DNA from: Rufibacter roseus
GTDB taxonomy: Bacteria; Bacteroidota; Bacteroidia; Cytophagales; Hymenobacteraceae
Length of the DNA: 64,000 bases
NCBI RefSeq assembly: GCF_001647285.1
Contig: NZ_LRML01000007.1
Span: forward strand, 215,440 to 279,439
Reading direction: 5' to 3'
Below, in pieces: positions 36,751 to 43,398 of this stretch. The notes under the pieces are model-generated. The model was not told the DNA's origin and made no database searches. It saw only the letters and a list, made by a program, of their open reading frames with translations. A program made the position numbers and the translations under genes. Every line of letters begins with the position of its first letter. Position 1 is the first letter of the stretch.

Positions 36751-36872
36751 AAATAATATTGGTGCAGCTGAAAGTGCCTATAAAGAATATTAACTTTATA
36801 AAATATACTATTAAATAGTACCTTACCGGCCATACAAACAGGGAAAACTCTCCTGTAGCTACCCTTCTCCAG

Positions 36873-37463
36873 ATGAACAAGAACAGGTTAGAAGCATTTA
36901 GTGATGGCGTGTTAGCCATTATTATCACCATTATGGTACTGGAGATAAAGGTACCGCACGGCACCGAGTGGAAGGCTTTGCAACCGCTCCTCCCCGTGTT
37001 TCTGAGTTATGTGCTTAGCTTTCTTTACCTGGGCATTTATTGGAACAACCACCACCATATGCTCCACAGCACCAACCGCGTAAATGGCTATGTGCTCTGG
37101 GCCAACCTGCACCTGCTCTTCTGGCTGTCTTTGATTCCCTTTACCACCGGCTGGATGGGCGAAAACAGCTTTGCGCCGGCGGCTACGGCCTTGTATGGCA
37201 TTGTCTTACTTTTCTGTTCTATTGCTTATTGGACCCTGGAGCAGACCATCATCAGAAAGAACGGCAAAGACTCACTCTTGGCCAAAGCCATTGGCTACGA
37301 CCTGAAAGGCAAAATCTCCCCACTCTTGTACCTGACCGGCATAGCCCTCTCCTTCTGGAGTTCCTTAGCCGCGAACGGCGTCTATGTGTTTGTAGCGTTG
37401 ATGTGGTTGATACCAGATAAAAGAATTGAGCGGGTGTACGAACTTCAGGAAAAGGGCAATTAG
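36873..37463 (+). CDS. TMEM175-family potassium channel protein
   Basis: 196 residues, six membrane helices. The family filter motif R-x3-FSD is at the start (RLEAFSDGVLAIIITIMVLEIKVP), followed by a conserved LGIYWNNHHH segment (about 56). Bacterial TMEM175 proteins (old DUF1211) form tetrameric K+-permeable channels. Downstream, at 40480-40646, a separate fragment repeats its last third. It forms a unit with the GNAT gene and the palindrome between them. Confidence 0.88.
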   Translation: MNKNRLEAFSDGVLAIIITIMVLEIKVPHGTEWKALQPLLPVFLSYVLSFLYLGIYWNNHHHMLHSTNRVNGYVLWANLHLLFWLSLIPFTTGWMGENSFAPAATALYGIVLLFCSIAYWTLEQTIIRKNGKDSLLAKAIGYDLKGKISPLLYLTGIALSFWSSLAANGVYVFVALMWLIPDKRIERVYELQEKGN

Positions 37464-37479
37464 AATTTGACCATAAGCA

Positions 37480-37653
37480 AACCCGGCTTTTTCAGGGAGA
37501 GGCGTAGGCAATGCCTTGGTCATGGCGGCCATAGCGTATGCCCGCGCCCAAAATATCAAAATTCACCCGGTGTGTCCCTTCGCTAAAAAGCTTTATCAGA
37601 AAGATAATTCTATTAGGGATTTACTGTTTAAAGAGCGGTTGGTTTTAGGATGA
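37480..37653 (+). pseudogene. 3' fragment of GNAT gene (copy 2)
   Basis: 57 codons in frame with no start codon, matching residues of about 45-100 of the GNAT at 36393 (NPAFSGRGVGNALVMAA...). It begins 17 bp after the TMEM175 stop. It is closer to the copy at 40148 than to the intact gene in the GNALVM and SIRD segments. Confidence 0.85.
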
Positions 37654-37672
37654 AGTAGAGTTTTTGCATTTT

Positions 37673-37710
37673 CTGTTTTTGGCTTAATTTGGAAAATGAG
37701 GCTAAAAATA
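37673..37710. repeat. palindromic intergenic repeat copy 13
   Basis: Arms CTGTTTTTGGCTTAATTT and AAAATGAGGCTAAAAA; near-identical to copy 14 at 40436, so the two were duplicated with their GNAT fragments. Confidence 0.8.
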
Positions 37711-37904
37711 GAATAGCATCTTGTAAATACTTATTCCTCTATCATTCAAGAGTCAATTCAAGTAGTAGCTGATTTTTGCAAGCTCGCGCCAGCGAGGCGG
37801 CAGAACCCTCGCTGCTGTAGACAAAAGCAGGAGAGTTCTGAAGAGCATACAAATAGACAGCGCACCCTATTTCATCAATCCAAAGGAAAATCTATAGCGA
37901 TTAC

Positions 37905-38816
37905 CTACAACCGCACCACAGCAGCCGCATGGTAACTGGTGCCCGGCACAGGCTGTTTTTGTACCTTGAATTCATCTAACGGCAGATGCTGCTCTACAAA
38001 AGGCAGATCTGGGGCGTAATAGAAAACGCCTTCTCTTTTCAAAGACAACAGAATTTGCCGGTAGCGGGAAGCATAGGCGGTGTAGTCGCCAGAAACGCGC
38101 AGGTGGTGGTGCCTGAAATGGTTTGAAAAACCTACGTTACTGAGTATGGTGCCCCACTGCCGGTCTTCTACATTAAACTCAAACCAATCGGTCTGGAAAA
38201 GGAACTTGCCCGGAGATACATTCCGGTCAATGCCATAGGCTTCTAAACCAAGGTTTCTGAGATGGTGCACCAGGTACGCCTGCTGCCCACAGCCCAGATC
38301 CAGAATGGGTTCCTGCAGTTTTGCAGGGTCTATGCCTAAAAGCTGTAATTGGGCTGCCGCCGAATATTCCTCACAAACCACCTCCTGCGCCAGGTAAGGT
38401 TCCTCGGCGGTATAGAGTGCCTTGGCAAAGGGATTGGTTTTCTTAAGCCATCCCTGCAAAATCCGATAGTGGCGACGGGCCAGTTGTTGCAGCTCTTCCT
38501 CGGGTATAGGTTGCGGCAATTCTTTTAGCTGGTTCAGCAACTTCTGGTACACCTTTTTGAGCGACTCCCGGTCAAAAGCATTGAAATGGTAGAATTGGTT
38601 TGCCTGGCTAAACGTCACCAAGGCCTGGTGCACAAGGCGCTCCAGCAGATAGTCTTCTTCCGGTTGGCTCAGGTTGACCAGCGCACGGGCCTGCTGCTGC
38701 AAATAATCCACCAAAGCGGGCGTAAACCCGAAGGGGCTGAGGGAATCAGCGCACAGCAGATTCACTTTCTGGTGAAAAACCATTTGCTGGTCTATGGCTT
38801 CCAGTAACTTTTCCAA
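37905..38816 (-). CDS. SAM-dependent methyltransferase-like protein
   Basis: 303 residues. A helical N-terminal half (about 1-165, Gln- and Leu-rich) precedes a Rossmann methyltransferase core whose SAM motif is ILDLGCGQQAYLVHHL (about 175-190), followed by AYGIDRN (acidic motif II). Later 'ILSNVGFSNHF' is the motif IV position. Substrate unknown. No signal peptide. It lies between decayed GNAT copies and was probably present before or placed by that rearrangement. Confidence 0.7.
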   Translation of the reverse strand: MEKLLEAIDQQMVFHQKVNLLCADSLSPFGFTPALVDYLQQQARALVNLSQPEEDYLLERLVHQALVTFSQANQFYHFNAFDRESLKKVYQKLLNQLKELPQPIPEEELQQLARRHYRILQGWLKKTNPFAKALYTAEEPYLAQEVVCEEYSAAAQLQLLGIDPAKLQEPILDLGCGQQAYLVHHLRNLGLEAYGIDRNVSPGKFLFQTDWFEFNVEDRQWGTILSNVGFSNHFRHHHLRVSGDYTAYASRYRQILLSLKREGVFYYAPDLPFVEQHLPLDEFKVQKQPVPGTSYHAAAVVRL

Positions 38817-38993
38817 AACTTGTACAGAGCTGTAAATTGTTCTCTACTTGATCAATAGCCGCAGCTAAGGTAGCAGGTTGCTCAGAAACCTGCTAACCAT
38901 TACCCTCTGGCTTTGCATGAGCTTTTAGTAGCGTTGGCTTCTTTATCCCATGCTTTTCACTTCAGCTGTATAGTCCCAAGGCGTGGGGTTGGT

Positions 38994-39653
38994 CTACCCT
39001 GCCTGAAAAAGATGAGCGTTGCATTCGGTTTTAGCCTCAGAGCAGCAGCATTGGGGTTTTTTGTTTTTAATGTAGGGACTGCTGCAGTTCCAGCAGGTGG
39101 CTTGTTCTTCTTCTGAGGCGGTAAAGCCCAGCATAGCCAACACGTCGGTAAGGTCAACGGAACGGTTTTGGTCATAGAAAATCACCTCGCGGCCGTTGAC
39201 CACAGACACTTTACCCATAAACTTAAAGCCGGCTTTGGTGATTCCTCGCTCAGAGGCTTTGTTCTCCGGGGCGTGCATAATCCAGAAACATTCGGTGTGG
39301 GCTCTCTCAGTGCTTAAAATGTACTGCAGCAAATGCGGATAGATGCCCTGCCCTCTGAACCGAGACAAGGTCCTGAAGTTCCAGAGGTAGGCATGTTGGG
39401 CAGGAAGCCCCAACTCATGGTTAAGTTCTCCTATACGGGCCTTGGTGGTAGCCATCCAACCGAAGGAGGCAGGCTCACCGTGCCAATAGGCGACAAACGC
39501 TTTGTGCCCGTTGGCGAAGCGTTGTTGGGTTTCTTCCTGCGTTGTCTCCCCTACCATGGCCATTAGCTGCGGATCATGGCATTCAGAGATTGTAAGACCC
39601 GGCATAGGCGCCAGTGGCTGTAAGGTATTGTGGGTGGTAAAGCTGTATAACAT
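38994..39653 (-). CDS. GNAT acetyltransferase with Cys-rich tail
   Basis: 219 residues. The acetyl-CoA binding motif is in LSRFRGQGIYPHLLQYIL (about 110-127); the surrounding strands are typical of GNAT. The last 35 or so residues form an unusual cysteine tail (TCWNCSSPYIKNKKPQCCCSE...) that looks metal-binding. A metallothionein-like gene starts 190 bp upstream on the same strand but has its own terminator, so they are neighbours rather than an operon. It is a different GNAT family from the one at 36393. Confidence 0.78.
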   Translation of the reverse strand: MLYSFTTHNTLQPLAPMPGLTISECHDPQLMAMVGETTQEETQQRFANGHKAFVAYWHGEPASFGWMATTKARIGELNHELGLPAQHAYLWNFRTLSRFRGQGIYPHLLQYILSTERAHTECFWIMHAPENKASERGITKAGFKFMGKVSVVNGREVIFYDQNRSVDLTDVLAMLGFTASEEEQATCWNCSSPYIKNKKPQCCCSEAKTECNAHLFQAG

Positions 39654-39795
39654 AGTGGTAGAGAAAATCTTTGTAATAGATGGTGTAGCAGAATTTATTT
39701 TGAAGCGTGCTGAGAAGTGGAAACTAGGCGGGAGGCCATGAGAGGCTGGAGGTTAATTTCTTCTGGCCTGAAGCCTACCCCAACCTTGCCCTGGA

Positions 39796-39836
39796 AGAAA
39801 AAAAGTGCCGGCTGCGCTTAAAAAGCACAGCCGGCA
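39796..39836 (-). terminator. terminator of metallothionein-like gene
   Basis: 9-bp stem TGCCGGCTG / CAGCCGGCA (39806-39836), T run on the minus strand (39796-39804). It lies 8 nt after the small gene's stop codon, which supports that gene being real. Confidence 0.85.
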
Positions 39837-39844
39837 AGGCTACC

Positions 39845-39970
39845 TTATTGGCAGCAGCCGCAAGAGCAGGTGCAGGCGTTATGAGCACAAGTGGTTTCGC
39901 AGTCACAAGATTGGCAAGTGCATTCTACGTTGTCACAGGCTGTGTTCTGGTTTTGAGGAAGCGTTTTCAT
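39845..39970 (-). CDS. metallothionein-like 11-Cys mini-protein
   Basis: 41 residues, below usual ORF cut-offs. Eleven cysteines and one His: Cys at 12, 17, 19, 22, 24, 28, 33, 35, 37, 39 and 40, mostly C-x-C pairs and a final C-G-C-C. No aromatic residues and few hydrophobic ones. This is the composition of metallothioneins, which bind Zn, Cu or Cd by thiolate clusters. It is not plainly the SmtA or MymT type; the fold cannot be judged. ATG start, own -7 box (40017-40024) and own terminator. Alternatives are a secreted disulphide peptide or a copper chaperone, but no signal peptide is seen. Confidence 0.75.
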   Translation of the reverse strand: MKTLPQNQNTACDNVECTCQSCDCETTCAHNACTCSCGCCQ

Positions 39971-40016
39971 AGTCTTTTCTAATGAAGTGGTTGAATAAAT
40001 GATTCATTGAACGACA

Positions 40017-40024
40017 CAAAGGTA
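40017..40024 (-). promoter_or_regulatory. -7 box upstream of metallothionein-like gene
   Basis: Minus-strand TACCTTTG fits TAnnTTTG; leader of about 45 nt. No clear -33 TTG seen. Confidence 0.45.
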
Positions 40025-40147
40025 GAGGGCTCCTTTACCAGAAAGGTTACATTTAAAAGTATTACATTAATAAAATTTAATATTTCAAGACTGGGATTTA
40101 AGTCTTTGAACAACAGATGTAATGGAGGACTTATCTGTACTTTTACA

Positions 40148-40417
40148 GCGGCCACATTGAAGCATTAAACTAAAGGCCCAGGCGGGGCTGCTCACCTATA
40201 CCTGGCCATCATGCAGAAACTGGTGATGGAGCATACAGAGGTGAACCCGGCTTTTTCGGGGAGAGGCGTTGGCAATGCCTTGGTCATGGCGGCCGTAGCG
40301 TATGCCCGCGCCCAAAACATCAAAATTAACCCGGTGTGCCCCTTTGCCAAAATGCTCTTCAAAAAAGATGAATCTATTAGGGATGTGCTGTTTAAAGAGC
40401 GGCTGATTGTGAGTTAA
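40148..40417 (+). pseudogene. frameshifted GNAT gene copy 3
   Basis: Matches the GNAT at 36393 from about residue 12 onward. The N-terminal part has a one-base deletion (GAAGCATTAAAC versus GAAGCCATTGAAC) that creates a stop, and lacks the start region. The frame reopens from an internal ATG at 40211 to give 68 residues (LVMEHTEVNPAFSGRG...), which lacks the first strands of the domain. Confidence 0.82.
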
Positions 40418-40435
40418 AGTGAGATTTTGAATTAT

Positions 40436-40473
40436 CTGTTTTTGGCTTCATTTTAGAAAATGAGGCTAAAAAC
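40436..40473. repeat. palindromic intergenic repeat copy 14
   Basis: Arms CTGTTTTTGGCTTCATTTT and AAAATGAGGCTAAAAACG, in the same position after a GNAT copy as copies 12 and 13. Confidence 0.8.
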
Positions 40474-40479
40474 GTAAAC

Positions 40480-40646
40480 AAGCCATAGGCAAAGATCTGA
40501 AAGACAAACTCTCCCCGCTCTTGTACCTGACCGGCATAGCCCTCTCCATTTGGAGCCCCTGGGCCGCGAATGGTGTCTATGTGCTGGTGGCGTTGATGTG
40601 GTTAATACCATATAAGAGGATTGAGCGTTTTTATGAGGAAGGCTGA
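40480..40646 (+). pseudogene. 3' fragment of TMEM175 gene
   Basis: In-frame remnant of the last third of the TMEM175 protein (AIGKDLKDKLSPLLYLTGIAL..., LVALMWLIPYKRIER), no start. It follows the palindrome, so GNAT, palindrome and TMEM175 order is kept; the first two thirds are deleted. Confidence 0.85.
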
Positions 40647-40696
40647 TTCAAACTTTTAGTCAGATTAATTCATTAATATTTATATGTAACTTAAAC

Positions 40697-43264
40697 TTAT
40701 GCAGAAACACATTTCTTTGTAAAATTTTCAAAAAACAATAAATCTTCATTTAATTTATTTGAATTAGGAAAAGTGGTATTAAGTTCTGGAGAAGTATCAT
40801 GTACCCATTTAGATGATTCAGACATTCCTTGTTCTATAGCTTGTATAAACTCCTCAGTTATGGCAACATTTTTAAGTTTTTGTGTTTGAATCCCTAAATT
40901 AAATCGCTCGACAACCCCTTTAAATAATCGTTCTTCAACTGATCTTTCCCACCCTTCTCTAAGAAGCCCGTACCAACTTTTTACTGCATAATTATATTCA
41001 TCAACTCTCTCTTCCTTTTCAAGCTTTTTTATTCTAACAAGATCATTTTTCAAATACCCTACTCTGTCTTTCACTTTCTGAGCTATCCAAGGCATACTTT
41101 GGTTAACAATTCCTACTTTAGATCCAAATTTTCTAAGAGTTGTTACAGAGAATCCTATTTGTTGATTTTCCGATTTAAGTTGAAGGTATATAAGGAAAGA
41201 AATATCATGTGTAAAAATAATTACTTGTCTTCTATTAGATTCTTGAACTAAGCGAGTTGCAATTATTTCTTTTCTCTCATGATCAAGTGAAGTAACTGGG
41301 TCATCAAAAATGACACCTCTATTATTATGATTAAGCTGTACTTCAGTAAGAAAGTCTGACAAACATATTGACCTTTGTTCACCTTCGCTTAATACGGAAT
41401 TCGCAGTTTGCCCTGCTATCTGCAACTTTCTTAATGTTTGACCTTTAATATTCCTTTGACTAATATCAACACTTGCTGGGGCTTTCAAAAATTCGCACTC
41501 TTTTTTAAAGGTTTGAGTATACTGACTAGTAATATGCTCAGAAAATAACTGTCCTTGCTTAGTTGTAATAAAATTTGTTCGTAAGCCATTCAATGAGCGA
41601 CCAGCTTTTTCAGCCCATTGTAATTGATTCACATACAATAATATTTTATTATGTAAATTATTTAACAACAACTTATCATTTAAAAATTGTATTTGTTTTT
41701 CTATTTCAACAAGCTCGTTTGCTGGATTTTTAATTCTTAAATTTTCTATTTCAATTGAAAACTTTTCTAGCAAATCTTTTAAATCTTGGGTATCCTCAAA
41801 TGGTATATCAAATTCAACAAATGCCTTCTCTTCACATATTTTTATTAATTGACCTTTTACATCTAGAAACTTCAATACAATAGCCTTCCATCTGGCAGCC
41901 GTTTTAACATCAGATTCTGCAAGACAATTTAAAACTACAGAATCGTCAGACAGTTCAGGAATAGATAAATTTTGAAGTCTGTTTTTTATTTCTCCTAAAT
42001 TTTTAGAAATAACTTCTAAAGATCTTTCATATTCACTCTTCAAGTATTGCCAATACTTATTAACAATATCATTCTCAGATTGACGTAAATCCTGAAGACA
42101 GAAAATGCATTTATCACCTTCTACTGGATAGTCTGGACTAACTTCTCCCTCCGTTGACAATTTTGCAATATAATTTTTTGCGGAAATAATAAACTCTCTC
42201 CACTCCTTACTTCCAAGAGCTCCAATATTTAAATCATTTAAAGCATTAACGCCATCTACAGATGATTTTTGCTGAAGGTCTTTATATGTATTTATATAAC
42301 TCCAAAAATCTTCTAAATTCTTTTTAGAGAATTTATCTTGAATTAGATTAATACTTAATAAAAAAGACTCTACTAAACTATACTTTTTTTGAGCTTCTGT
42401 TATCTTTAAAGGAATATTCAATAAAGTCAACTCTGATTTTATAAGGTTAAGTTTTCGCAAGGCTTCTCTTTCATCATTATCATAATCTTTTAAATTATTA
42501 ATTTTATTTAAATCAGAATCAAAATTTAGTTTATGAATTATATCTCTAATTTCATTATCATTTTTAAAAAGAGCTACAAACTCGTTCTCTTTCTTATTTT
42601 TTCCAATTTCAACACTCAATCGCTCTTTTATGTTTTCAAAAATAGTAATCAGTTGATCAAAAAACTCAAACCCTCTCGGTGTAAACAACAGCTTATTTTC
42701 TTCCTGAATATGAGCTCTAGCACATTCAGTATCAAAAATTGCAAATTTATTAAATTCTCTACTTCCTTTATTTTCAGGATAGAGCAGTTCATACTGCTTA
42801 TCATCACCAACTTTAAAAACAAACTTACATGATGCTTCTCCATTACTAACAGTTGCATAAACATTGTTAAGAATACGTTTGTCTCCTCTAGAATTAAACG
42901 CTCTGTTAAATAATCTTACATAACCTGACTTACCAACTCCGTTAGCGCCAAATATTACAGTAAGGTTATTATGGAAGGGTATTATTTGACCAGTAGCTAA
43001 TGCGTTTACATTCTGTATATCTTTAACCTCTATTAATCTTAGGTCATCTTCACCAATCTGACTACTTTCCTCAATTTCAAATAATATTGGCTGCCTTACT
43101 ATTATACTGGGCTTCAATCCTTCATCCTCTAAAAACAATTCATATGTTGCATTAATTAGCTCCTCATTCAAATTTTCCCCATCTAGTAATGCTTTACCTG
43201 AAAACTGAAGCCAGTAAGGATATTGCATCAGCCAGTTAGCTATTTGACTTTTTAAATTTTCCAT
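40697..43264 (-). CDS. AAA_13 ATPase, RloC-like anticodon nuclease candidate
   Basis: 855 residues. An N-terminal helical module (about 1-75) precedes an SMC/Rad50-type ATPase split by coiled coil: Walker A GANGVGKS (106-113), zinc-hook-like CIFC (386-389) at the coiled-coil turn, signature LSEGEQ (625-630), Walker B VIFDDP (651-656) and H-loop THD (685-687). The C-terminus has WERSVEE (Arg774, Glu778) and His822, an R-x3-E...H set like the nuclease triad of PrrC and RloC. That pairing points to a tRNA-anticodon-cutting abortive-infection enzyme, but other AAA_13 proteins exist. Much more AT-rich than both neighbours; no restriction genes adjoin it. Confidence 0.7.
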   Translation of the reverse strand: MENLKSQIANWLMQYPYWLQFSGKALLDGENLNEELINATYELFLEDEGLKPSIIVRQPILFEIEESSQIGEDDLRLIEVKDIQNVNALATGQIIPFHNNLTVIFGANGVGKSGYVRLFNRAFNSRGDKRILNNVYATVSNGEASCKFVFKVGDDKQYELLYPENKGSREFNKFAIFDTECARAHIQEENKLLFTPRGFEFFDQLITIFENIKERLSVEIGKNKKENEFVALFKNDNEIRDIIHKLNFDSDLNKINNLKDYDNDEREALRKLNLIKSELTLLNIPLKITEAQKKYSLVESFLLSINLIQDKFSKKNLEDFWSYINTYKDLQQKSSVDGVNALNDLNIGALGSKEWREFIISAKNYIAKLSTEGEVSPDYPVEGDKCIFCLQDLRQSENDIVNKYWQYLKSEYERSLEVISKNLGEIKNRLQNLSIPELSDDSVVLNCLAESDVKTAARWKAIVLKFLDVKGQLIKICEEKAFVEFDIPFEDTQDLKDLLEKFSIEIENLRIKNPANELVEIEKQIQFLNDKLLLNNLHNKILLYVNQLQWAEKAGRSLNGLRTNFITTKQGQLFSEHITSQYTQTFKKECEFLKAPASVDISQRNIKGQTLRKLQIAGQTANSVLSEGEQRSICLSDFLTEVQLNHNNRGVIFDDPVTSLDHERKEIIATRLVQESNRRQVIIFTHDISFLIYLQLKSENQQIGFSVTTLRKFGSKVGIVNQSMPWIAQKVKDRVGYLKNDLVRIKKLEKEERVDEYNYAVKSWYGLLREGWERSVEERLFKGVVERFNLGIQTQKLKNVAITEEFIQAIEQGMSESSKWVHDTSPELNTTFPNSNKLNEDLLFFENFTKKCVSA

Positions 43265-43398
43265 TTATTATATAATTTTTAATAGGTCAGTTCGTAAATC
43301 TATAAATTAATTATTTCATATATATAAGATCCTAATATTTATTTTTTATCTTTTTTTTATTTTATATACTATTTTTGAATTCTATAAAATTCATCCCC

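Noticed and set aside
40669..43393. AATTCAT at both ends of the AT-rich insert as a target-site duplication
   Set aside because: Seven AT-rich bases repeat by chance too easily; exact borders unknown.
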